Shown in pieces: positions 15,117 to 20,688 of a stretch of DNA of 20,688 nt (its first letter is position 1; each line of letters opens with the position of its first letter). The notes under the pieces are model-generated. The model saw only the letters and a list, made by a program, of their open reading frames with translations, was not told where the DNA came from and did not search any database. Both the position numbers and the translations under genes were made by a program. This DNA comes from a bacterium (GTDB lineage: Bacteria > Patescibacteriota > Minisyncoccia > Minisyncoccales > GCA-002788555), in the NCBI GenBank assembly GCA_021158595.1, contig JAGGUF010000025.1, positions 1 through 20,688 on the forward strand. Direction: 5' to 3'.

Positions 15117-15620
15117 TTACCGTTTAGACCATTGAGGTGCTCTTCGCGCCTTTTTAAGACCAAACTTCTTTCTCTCCTTCATTCGAGGATCTCGAGTAAG
15201 ATAACCTTCAGACTTTAACATTTTTCTTGTCTCGGGATATAATTTTACTAAAACTCGAGATAATCCCAGCATCAAAGCCTCAGCCTGGGCCCGTTTTCCT
15301 CCTCCCTTAACCAAAACTTCTATTTTGGCCTTTTTAAGAAGATTGAGACTAGTCTTTTTTAAAGGGGCAAAGATAATTTTTTGAAGTTCAAACTCCGGAA
15401 AATAAGTATTCACTTCTCTCTTATTCACTAAAAATCCTTTTTCTTTTGTTTCTGGAAAAAGCCTTACCTCTGCCACTGCAGTTTTTCTCCTACCAACTGC
15501 TCTAATATAGGTAGGTTTGGAAACCTCCTCTTCTTTTTTTTGTTTTCTTTTCTTAGAGGAAATTACTTTCTTAGGCTCTTTCTTTTTTTCTTTTGTTTTC
15601 TTCTTTAGATTAGATTTCAT
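15117..15620 (-). CDS. rpsI: 30S ribosomal protein S9
   Basis: S9 (uS9) is a small-subunit head protein whose C-terminal tail touches P-site tRNA. The conserved part starts near residue 38 (YIRAVGRRKTAVAEVRLF) and includes GGGKRAQAEALMLGLSRVL. It ends in ARRAPQWSKR, the nearly invariant tRNA-contacting SKR tail. An extra N-terminal extension of about 37 residues is almost pure Lys, Glu and Ser and is probably disordered. It follows rplM with 1 bp between stop and start. AAGG lies a few bases before the ATG, too close for an ideal Shine-Dalgarno. Confidence 0.96.
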   Translation of the reverse strand: MKSNLKKKTKEKKKEPKKVISSKKRKQKKEEEVSKPTYIRAVGRRKTAVAEVRLFPETKEKGFLVNKREVNTYFPEFELQKIIFAPLKKTSLNLLKKAKIEVLVKGGGKRAQAEALMLGLSRVLVKLYPETRKMLKSEGYLTRDPRMKERKKFGLKKARRAPQWSKR

Positions 15621-15621
15621 A

Positions 15622-15957
15622 CTACCTTATAATTCGAAGTCTTTTTATCCTTCTTTTTCTTAATTTATTTTTGGGCAACATTCCTAAAACCGCCCTCCTT
15701 AAGACTTCTCCTGGATCTTTGTTAAAAAGTTCTTCAAGAGTGATTCTCTTAAGTCCTCCTGGATATCCCGAATGACGGTAATAAACCTTTGTCTTAAGTT
15801 TCTTTCCCGTAATTTTCATCTTATCTACATTTTTCACCTCCACTATCTCATCGCTGTTCCTTTCCGGTCTAAAATTTACCTTATGTTTTCCTTGTAAAAT
15901 CTTAGCAATCTCACTTGCTAATCTTCCTAAAACCTTATTGGTAGCATCAATTTGCAT
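15622..15957 (-). CDS. rplM: 50S ribosomal protein L13, short form
   Basis: L13 (uL13) is an early-assembling large-subunit protein. The 111-residue product shows IDATNKVLGRLASEIAKIL, then KHKVNFRPERN and YYRHSGYPGGLKRIT, and the C-terminal AVLGMLPKNKLRKR. It is about 30 residues shorter than the usual ~142. The N-terminal arm before the VDAT-like motif is missing, and the protein stops soon after RRIKRLRIIR, without the common basic/Pro tail. I chose the ATG at 15957; a TTG at 15972 would add five residues that do not look conserved. It pairs with rpsI as in most bacteria. Confidence 0.95.
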   Translation of the reverse strand: MQIDATNKVLGRLASEIAKILQGKHKVNFRPERNSDEIVEVKNVDKMKITGKKLKTKVYYRHSGYPGGLKRITLEELFNKDPGEVLRRAVLGMLPKNKLRKRRIKRLRIIR

Positions 15958-16008
15958 AGACCATTTTAACAAAAATTAAGAATAAAAATCTTAGGATGTT
16001 AGATGAAT

Positions 16009-16359
16009 TTATTTAACTATCTCTATTTTTGCCATTTCCGCTTTATCCCTCTTTCTGGGAGCAATTTTTATAATTCTGGTATATCCTCCTTTTCTATTCT
16101 TAATTAATGGAACAATCTCTTTGATCAGTTTGCGAGAGGCCTCTGAAGAAAAAAATCTTCTTAGGTTTCTGTGAGCAGAAAGAGAATTCTTTTTTGCCAT
16201 TGTAATTTTTTTTTCAATAAACCTTTTTAGTTCCTTGGCGCGGGATTCGGTAGTAATAATCTTTTCTTTCAATATCAAAGCCTCTCCCAAACTTTTAAGA
16301 AGAGCCTTCCGCTGATCTCTTTTTCGATGAAATTTTCGTCCTTTCTTAAGGTGTTTCAT
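16009..16359 (-). CDS. rplQ: 50S ribosomal protein L17
   Basis: L17 (bL17) sits near the exit tunnel of the large subunit. The 116-residue product has the classic start MKHLKKGRKFHRKRDQRKAL and the motifs ITTESRAKELKRFIEK and GGYTRIIKI. The C-terminus is short (RKRDKAEMAKIEIVK). A GTG at 16371 abuts the rpoA stop and would add MPRF; I prefer the ATG at 16359 because it matches the conserved family start. It follows rpoA as in nearly all bacteria. Confidence 0.95.
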   Translation of the reverse strand: MKHLKKGRKFHRKRDQRKALLKSLGEALILKEKIITTESRAKELKRFIEKKITMAKKNSLSAHRNLRRFFSSEASRKLIKEIVPLIKNRKGGYTRIIKIAPRKRDKAEMAKIEIVK

Positions 16360-16371
16360 AAACCTTGGCAC

Positions 16372-17085
16372 TTATTTTCTAGATTGACGAGAAGAACCTC
16401 TTTTTTCTAAAAAGGTCTTTAACCTCTGGAACTGTTGAATTAAGATTTCAGATGCTTGTTTTAATGCTTCTTCGGGAGTAACAGTGCCATCAGTTTTAAT
16501 TTCCATTTTCAACCTATTAAAATCAGTTCTTTTCTCAAATCTTATATTTTCTACCCAAAATGCCACATTCTCTATGGGGGTAAAAATAGCATCAAGATAT
16601 ATCACTCCAGGTGAACTCTTTCCTTCCTGAAGTTCTGAAGAACTTTTATATCCTACTCCTTTTTGAACCTTCATCTCCATCTCTAATTTAACTTTTGAAC
16701 TGGTAAGGGAAGCAATATGGAGATCTTTATTTACAATCTCTACCTGAGAAGGGGTTTTGATATCCTTTGCCTTTATTTCCTTTTTTCCAGTTGCTTTTAT
16801 CTCAATTTTTTGATCTTCTTCTCCAAAAAGTTTCAATCTTACTCGTTTTAAATTTAAGGTAATCTCAAGTACGTCTTCTCGAACCCCTGGAATCACAGTA
16901 AATTCATGAGGTACTCCTTTTATTTTTACCTGGGTAATAGCGGCCCCTGGGATAGAAGACAACAGCACTCGTCGAAGGGCATTTCCTACAGTGACTCCAT
17001 AACCAGGATAAAGAGGCTCCATCGTAAAGAGAAGTTTGTTCGGCATCTTTTCTAAAACCTTTATAGAAGAAGGTAGGGTAATCAT
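16372..17085 (-). CDS. rpoA: RNA polymerase alpha subunit lacking the C-terminal domain
   Basis: Alpha dimerises to nucleate RNA polymerase assembly. The 237 residues correspond to the whole N-terminal domain: NALRRVLLSSIPGAAI, HEFTVIPGVREDVLEITLNLK, the insert subdomain, and the final dimerisation helix (TPEEALKQASEILIQQFQRLK). The protein then ends within a few residues (KRGSSRQSRK). The usual protein is about 310-330 residues, with a linker and a C-terminal helix-hairpin-helix domain that binds UP elements and activators. Here the rpoA stop is immediately followed by rplQ, so no domain is hidden behind a frameshift. The start lies 21 bp after rpsD. Confidence 0.96.
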   Translation of the reverse strand: MITLPSSIKVLEKMPNKLLFTMEPLYPGYGVTVGNALRRVLLSSIPGAAITQVKIKGVPHEFTVIPGVREDVLEITLNLKRVRLKLFGEEDQKIEIKATGKKEIKAKDIKTPSQVEIVNKDLHIASLTSSKVKLEMEMKVQKGVGYKSSSELQEGKSSPGVIYLDAIFTPIENVAFWVENIRFEKRTDFNRLKMEIKTDGTVTPEEALKQASEILIQQFQRLKTFLEKRGSSRQSRK

Positions 17086-17106
17086 ATTTTTTAATACCTT
17101 ATTAAT

Positions 17107-17739
17107 TTATCTTGAATAAAATGATAAAATTAAGGGTATATCTATTTTTACTCCTATCTCTTCAGGTTTTGGTTCTCTTACGACCTTTAGGATATGTGTT
17201 TTTTTATCAAAAGAGAGCCAAGAAGGCATCTCCTCTTCTTTTAATAAAGAAAGAATATTTTTAAAGTAGGCTTTTTTCAAGGATTCATCTCTTATTTTTA
17301 TTTCATCTCCTACCTTGGTCTGAATAGAAGGAACATCCACCCTTCTCCCATTTAGAAGAAAATGACCATGAGAAACCAGTTGTTTGGCCTGTCTTCTTGA
17401 TTTTGCCAGTCCTGCTCTGAAAATTACATTTGAAAGGGTTTTTTCAATTCTTTTAATCAAAAGTTCTGAAACATTTTCTTGTTTTCTTCTCTTTAGAACT
17501 TCTTTTATTATCTTTTTAAACTGCTTATCTCGGAGTCCGTATATCTTTTTAAATTTTTGAGCCTCTCTTAACTCTTTCCCATATTCAGATAATCTTTCTC
17601 GTGTTCTTCTCCATTGAGGCGATTTTCCTGGAGGATAAGGTTTTCGAAGAAGAGGACACTTCTGAGAAAAGCACTTCTCTCCTTTAAGAAAGAGTTTTTC
17701 GCCCATTCTTCGACAAATTTTACATACATTACTTTGCAT
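17107..17739 (-). CDS. rpsD: 30S ribosomal protein S4, zinc-binding form
   Basis: S4 (uS4) is a primary 16S rRNA binder that nucleates small-subunit assembly. The 210 residues begin with a four-Cys zinc motif (Cys6, Cys9, Cys23, Cys28) and the typical LFLKGEKCFSQKCPL and RKPYPPG. The S4 RNA-binding domain (about 105-170) contains GLAKSRRQAKQLVSHGHFLLNGRRV. Zinc-type S4 is common in thermophiles and other lineages with high zinc supply. An upstream ATG at 17778 would overlap rpsK and adds a hydrophobic unconserved stretch, so I use 17739. It ends with an unusual IPLILSFYSR in place of the common tail. Confidence 0.95.
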   Translation of the reverse strand: MQSNVCKICRRMGEKLFLKGEKCFSQKCPLLRKPYPPGKSPQWRRTRERLSEYGKELREAQKFKKIYGLRDKQFKKIIKEVLKRRKQENVSELLIKRIEKTLSNVIFRAGLAKSRRQAKQLVSHGHFLLNGRRVDVPSIQTKVGDEIKIRDESLKKAYFKNILSLLKEEEMPSWLSFDKKTHILKVVREPKPEEIGVKIDIPLILSFYSR

Positions 17740-17774
17740 AAGTATAAAAAATATTTTGAGATATTTCTTAATTA

Positions 17775-18227
17775 TCAAACCCTTCTTACCTTGGGAGGTT
17801 TGGTTCCATTATGAGGAATGGGAGTAACATCTTTAATTGAAACAATATTTACCCCTCGATGGCTTAATCCTCGGAGAGCGGATTCCCTTCCCTTCCCTAT
17901 TCCTTTAACAAAAACCTTTATCTCTTCCATTCCTATTTTATTAATTATGGCGCTTACAGCCTCTGCCACCTTGGTAGCAGCGAAGGGTGTTCCCTTTTTT
18001 GTTCCTTTAAAACCTATCTTTCCAGCACTACTCCAAAAAATGACATTACCTTTCTCATCAGTAAGGGTAATCATTGTATTGTTATAAGTTGATTTGATGT
18101 AAAGTCGGCCCCTTTTAGTCTTCTTTTTTATAGCCACAGCCTTTCCCTTAGCAATTTTTTCCTCAATCTTCTCCCTTTCTTTTAGAAGGGCCTCCTTACT
18201 TGGTTTTACTACTCGTTTTTTTCCCAT
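17775..18227 (-). CDS. rpsK: 30S ribosomal protein S11
   Basis: S11 (uS11) lines the mRNA path on the small-subunit platform. The 150-residue protein has the conserved STYNNTMITLTDEKGNVI, GFKGTKKGTPFAATKVAEA, GIGKGRESALRGL and the C-terminal TPIPHNGTKPPKVRRV. The N-terminus has an extra Lys/Glu-rich helical extension of about 15-20 residues. It ends with tandem TGA-TAA stops after the canonical RRV, which shows that TGA is read as a stop in this organism. It lies 49 bp after rpsM. Confidence 0.97.
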   Translation of the reverse strand: MGKKRVVKPSKEALLKEREKIEEKIAKGKAVAIKKKTKRGRLYIKSTYNNTMITLTDEKGNVIFWSSAGKIGFKGTKKGTPFAATKVAEAVSAIINKIGMEEIKVFVKGIGKGRESALRGLSHRGVNIVSIKDVTPIPHNGTKPPKVRRV

Positions 18228-18276
18228 AAATATTTTTTAGGATTTTTCGTTAAGGGACCTTTATTTAGGTTTAACT

Positions 18277-18666
18277 TTATTTGGGAGCAGGTGGCTTTTT
18301 ATGACCACTACTTACTGTCCTTCTTATATTCCCTCGGACTGTTCTTGAATTACATCTTGTCCGTTGACCTCGAACAGGCAGTCTCTTCTGGTGTCTAATC
18401 CCTCGCCAGGAACCAATCTCCTTCAGTCTCTTAATATTCATTATCACCTCTCGACGGAGTTCCCCTTCAACCTTATATCTCTTTTCTACAATATTTTTTA
18501 ATCTATCTAACTCCTCTTGTGTTAACTTTCCTGCCTCTTTGGAGGGATCAATATTTGCCTCTTGTAGGATCTTTTTGGCCAATGATAAACCTATTCCATA
18601 AATATATGGAAGTGAATATAAAATATGTTTTTTCTCAGGAATATTTACTCCTGCAATTCGAGGCAT
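18277..18666 (-). CDS. rpsM: 30S ribosomal protein S13
   Basis: S13 (uS13) is in the small-subunit head and bridges to the large subunit. The 129 residues begin PRIAGVNIPEKKHILYSL and have the helix-two-turn-helix region GIGLSLAKKILQEANI. The near-invariant RGIRHQKRLPVRGQRTRCNS and a basic C-terminal tail (GHKKPPAPK) follow. The length is typical. It follows rpmJ by 11 bp, as in the classical order infA-rpmJ-rpsM-rpsK-rpsD-rpoA-rplQ. Confidence 0.97.
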   Translation of the reverse strand: MPRIAGVNIPEKKHILYSLPYIYGIGLSLAKKILQEANIDPSKEAGKLTQEELDRLKNIVEKRYKVEGELRREVIMNIKRLKEIGSWRGIRHQKRLPVRGQRTRCNSRTVRGNIRRTVSSGHKKPPAPK

Positions 18667-18677
18667 AATTTTAAAAA

Positions 18678-18794
18678 TTATCCCTGTCTCTGTTTATGTT
18701 TGGGATTCTTTTTACAAATTACATATATCCTTCCTCTTCTTCTGACAATCTTGCAATCCTTACAAATTTTTTTTACTGATGACTTTACCTTCAT
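18678..18794 (-). CDS. rpmJ: 50S ribosomal protein L36 (38 aa)
   Basis: L36 (bL36) is a tiny zinc-binding large-subunit protein. The frame starts at ATG 18794 and ends at TAA 18678. It encodes MKVKSSVKKICKDCKIVRR, then RGRIYVICKKNPKHKQRQG. The zinc ligands Cys11, Cys14, Cys27 and His33 are all present in the family spacing, so this is the zinc-ribbon (C+) form, and 38 residues is the family length. It lies exactly where expected, 11 bp after infA and 11 bp before rpsM. No Shine-Dalgarno is visible. Confidence 0.96.
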   Translation of the reverse strand: MKVKSSVKKICKDCKIVRRRGRIYVICKKNPKHKQRQG

Positions 18795-18805
18795 AGAGCA
18801 GATTT

Positions 18806-19018
18806 TTATTTCTTCCGATAAATAATTCTTCCTCTTCTTTGATCATAAGGAGAAATTTCCACAATTACCTTATCTCCTGGGGAGATTCTAATAAAATTTA
18901 GCCGCATCTTACCAGAGAGATGGGCTAAAATTTCTTTTTTGTTTGAAAGTATTACCCTGAAGGTAGTATTAGGTAAACACTCAATAACTTTTCCCTCTTC
19001 TCGTATTTTTCGTTCCAT
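18806..19018 (-). CDS. infA: Translation initiation factor IF-1
   Basis: IF-1 occupies the ribosomal A site during initiation. The 70-residue OB-fold protein shows EEGKVIECLPNTTFRVIL, the HLSGKMRLNFIRISPGD core, and the C-terminal DQRRGRIIYRKK; length and motifs are normal. It opens the translation cluster infA-rpmJ-rpsM-rpsK-rpsD-rpoA-rplQ. The usual upstream secY-adk-map genes are replaced by rseP. A promoter is predicted in the 46-bp gap before it. No Shine-Dalgarno precedes the ATG. Confidence 0.97.
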   Translation of the reverse strand: MERKIREEGKVIECLPNTTFRVILSNKKEILAHLSGKMRLNFIRISPGDKVIVEISPYDQRRGRIIYRKK

Positions 19019-19039
19019 TGTCTTTATTTATCAAAAGTT

Positions 19040-19068
19040 ATATTACCAAAGACTTCAAAAATAATCAA
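19040..19068 (-). promoter_or_regulatory. Predicted promoter for the infA-ribosomal protein operon
   Basis: On the minus strand TTGATT (19068-19063) and TAATAT (19045-19040) are 17 bp apart, and the -10 box ends 21 bp before the infA ATG. The -35 box overlaps the rseP stop codon. The arrangement resembles the predicted ftsZ promoter in both spacing and distance to the start. Confidence 0.4.
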
Positions 19069-20204
19069 CCCCACAATCTCTGAATATCTTTGAAGGTTAC
19101 TGCTATCATTAAAATTATTAGCAAGACAAAACCTATCTGATTAACTAAATTTTCTATTTCTATCTTTACTGGTTTCTTTCTTATTTTTTCTATTAAGAGA
19201 AATATCAATCTCCCTCCATCTAAAGCAGGAAAAGGAAGAATATTTAAGATGGCTAAATTTAAAGATAAAATTGCAGTAAACTGAAGAACATAAATCCATC
19301 CCAAATCTATCATCTGAAAAATAAGAGAGCCAATGCCTATTGGTCCAGTAAGTTCAACTCCTGAAGGAACCTCTTTTATAATTGCCGCCTTTAAGAGTTG
19401 AAAAAAGGCTTCAAATGTGGCTCCAGTTAATAAAAAGGTATTTTCGAATCCCTTTAAAATAGATTCATACCAAGGATAAGGAATTCGTGCTGTTTTTGCT
19501 AATGCTATCCCTATTGGTCCCTGACCCTTTGGAGGATTTTTTCTTGGAATTACCTCTTTCTCCAAAATCTTGTTTCCTCTTTTTAGGGTTATGATAATGG
19601 GTTGTCCAAGATTTTTCTTAATAAGGTCTTGAACATCTTTAACCTCTTTTACAACCTTAACCTCTGAATCCTGGGTTTTAATTTTTAATATCTTATCCCC
19701 TATCTTTATTCCCGCTGATTCTGCCGGTGAATTTCTATTTACCAATATTATCTGAATTCCTACCTCTTTCGCTTCCACAGGCACTTTTCCCTCCACTATC
19801 TGAGGAAGACCTAAACAATATCCAATAGAAAGCAAAATTACTGTTAAAAGAAAATTTCCCAAAACACCCGCAGAAATTACCATTGCTCTTTTCCCGATAC
19901 TCTTACTCCAAAAGGAGTCAGGTTTTTTCTCTCTTGATTCCATTCCATAAATCTTATTAAAGCCACCAAAGGGAATAAGGTTAAGGGAATAGACAGTAGA
20001 TTTGGTCTTTGGTTCTTTGGAACCCCAAAAAAATCTCCATCTATTATTCTCCTTAAAGAATCCTATTACTCTGGGAGGATAACCCAATCCAAACTCTTCC
20101 ACCCTCATTCCTGTCCTTTTTGCAAAAATAAAATGAGAGAATTCGTGAACAAGGATTAAGGCTCCCAATACCAAAATAAAAACAATAATTGTTAAAAGAA
20201 TCAT
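19065..20204 (-). CDS. rseP: RIP metalloprotease RseP (site-2 protease family, M50)
   Basis: RseP-type proteases cut membrane-spanning segments, releasing anti-sigma factors or clearing signal peptides. The 379-residue protein has an N-terminal membrane helix holding the zinc motif HEFSH (20-24), and GLGYPPRVIGFF nearby. One PDZ domain (about residues 150-225; VNRNSPAESAGIKIGDKILKI) follows. The C-terminal membrane helices carry the second metal motif NILPFPALDGG, with the Asp ligand near residue 329. Both metal-binding halves are intact, so it should be active. In many bacteria rseP sits with uppS-cdsA-dxr; here it is next to infA. The ATG at 20204 is the first codon of a normal family start. 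The upstream region holds only repeats. Confidence 0.96.
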   Translation of the reverse strand: MILLTIIVFILVLGALILVHEFSHFIFAKRTGMRVEEFGLGYPPRVIGFFKENNRWRFFWGSKEPKTKSTVYSLNLIPFGGFNKIYGMESREKKPDSFWSKSIGKRAMVISAGVLGNFLLTVILLSIGYCLGLPQIVEGKVPVEAKEVGIQIILVNRNSPAESAGIKIGDKILKIKTQDSEVKVVKEVKDVQDLIKKNLGQPIIITLKRGNKILEKEVIPRKNPPKGQGPIGIALAKTARIPYPWYESILKGFENTFLLTGATFEAFFQLLKAAIIKEVPSGVELTGPIGIGSLIFQMIDLGWIYVLQFTAILSLNLAILNILPFPALDGGRLIFLLIEKIRKKPVKIEIENLVNQIGFVLLIILMIAVTFKDIQRLWG

Positions 20205-20301
20205 AATTTAGATAATTCTTCTCCCAAAGGAAGAGGGAGAATTGGAAAAGTGAAGCCTCACCTGTATCTCTTCCTTAAGGAAAGGATGTGCTTTACAGTT
20301 T
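20205..20301. other. Gene-free leader region upstream of rseP with small hairpins
   Basis: No coding sequence is seen. Positions 20219-20225 and 20235-20241 form a perfect 7-bp stem (TTCTCCC/GGGAGAA) about 15 bp before the rseP start. The palindrome TCCTTAAGGA lies at 20271-20280. The C/G-rich hairpin style resembles the repeat element that follows, so this may be a decayed copy rather than a regulator. No convincing promoter for rseP was found here. Confidence 0.4.
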
Positions 20302-20419
20302 AGGGGTTATATGCAAGATGAAAGTTGACACCTTTTTACCATCTTACATATTATGGACAAAACTGGAAATATTTCCAATGTTTTTAATAATCCCTCCCCC
20401 ACCTATATCCTCCCCCTCC
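20302..20419 (+). repeat. Left arm of a 118-bp inverted repeat
   Basis: These 118 bp are the reverse complement of 20571-20688 with only three mismatches, all in the outer 31 bp. Within the arm, TGCAAGATG (20312-20320) and CATCTTACA (20340-20348) form a sub-repeat, and TGGAAATATTTCCA (20364-20377) is a perfect 14-bp palindrome. The inner end is C/A-rich and carries the dispersed 24-bp motif also found at 1896-1919. No transposase gene is present. Confidence 0.9.
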
Positions 20420-20570
20420 AATACAGATGAGATTGGTAGAGTGATTTACTTCTTCGAAGGACCCCCGCCTTAATCCTCCCCTTCCCACAAGGAGAGGGAG
20501 AATCCCCTCTGTATCCTCTCCCTTAGAAAAAGGGGAGGATTACCTCCCCCAAATCCTCCTCCTCCCTCTG
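20420..20570. repeat. Core of clustered C/G-rich palindromic units
   Basis: The 151-bp centre between the inverted arms holds consecutive REP-like hairpins. There is an imperfect unit at 20472-20503, ATCCTCTCCCTT/AAGGGGAGGAT at 20513-20540, and a 14-bp stem with a TCT loop at 20553-20583 (one mismatch) that runs into the right arm. The repeated ATCCTCC...GGAGGAT ends suggest several copies of one palindromic family packed together. No credible protein is encoded. Confidence 0.75.
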
Positions 20571-20688
20571 GGAGGGGGAGGATATAGGTGGGGGAGGGAT
20601 TATTAAAAACATTGGAAATATTTCCAGTTTTGTCCATAATATGTAAGATGGTAAAAAGGGGTCAACTTTCACCTTGCATATAAACCCT
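20571..20688 (-). repeat. Right arm of the 118-bp inverted repeat
   Basis: This is the inverted copy of 20302-20419 (115 of 118 identical) and it runs to the last base of the window, so the true repeat may be longer. It includes the palindrome TGGAAATATTTCCA (20613-20626) and the ATAGGTGGGGGAGGGATT motif (20584-20601). Together with the left arm it could fold into one very long hairpin. Confidence 0.9.

Noticed and set aside
20288..20473. A 61-codon open frame on the + strand
   Set aside because: It lies across the inverted-repeat arm and the C-rich palindromes, and its Pro/Ser-rich translation reflects the repeat rather than a protein.

Overview
The window is AT-rich bacterial chromosome with very short gene spacings. 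It probably comes from a member of the Candidate Phyla Radiation (Patescibacteria), most like Parcubacteria. I base this on the extreme compaction, the short and Lys-rich ribosomal proteins, an RNA polymerase alpha subunit without its C-terminal domain, an anaerobic nucleotide reductase, and small charged orphan proteins. The placement is an inference from style and gene content, not from a phylogeny. TGA is a stop codon here: the S11 gene ends in the expected RRV followed by TGA-TAA. That argues against the recoded Gracilibacteria and SR1 lineages.

Layout. Positions 1-2951 (+ strand) form an accessory-looking block: a promoter, a charged coiled-coil-like orphan, a protein with a PD-(D/E)XK nuclease-like signature, a 59-residue orphan, a dispersed-repeat copy, and a Xer-type tyrosine recombinase. 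A small membrane-anchored protein with an Ada-like C-terminus follows on the minus strand (2959-3360). It diverges by 7 bp from rpmA (L27, + strand), which may be leaderless.

From 20204 down to 3656 everything lies on the minus strand: rseP, infA, rpmJ, rpsM, rpsK, rpsD, rpoA, rplQ, rplM, rpsI, lepB, fba, rplY/ctc, ftsA, ftsZ, nrdD, plsY, rplI, pyrG. This is the distal end of the classical ribosomal protein/alpha operon joined to secretion, glycolysis, division, nucleotide and phospholipid genes. Internal promoters are predicted before infA and before ftsZ. Hardly any start codon in the window has a recognisable Shine-Dalgarno sequence.

The most striking gene is nrdD, the class III anaerobic ribonucleotide reductase. 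It carries two LAGLIDADG-type inteins of 329 and 408 residues, more than half of the 1432-residue precursor. The first sits immediately before the predicted thiyl-radical cysteine. The second sits in a conserved TGG/TVFH motif near the C-terminal glycyl-radical domain and carries an extra C2HC zinc-finger-like insertion. Removing both leaves a normal reductase of about 695 residues.

The last 484 bp (20205-20688) has no credible gene. It contains a 118-bp inverted repeat (3 mismatches) around a core of smaller C/G-rich palindromes, and 24 bp of it recurs near position 1900. It is a MITE/REP-like element or, less happily, an assembly artefact at a contig edge. I saw no rRNA, tRNA or CRISPR array.
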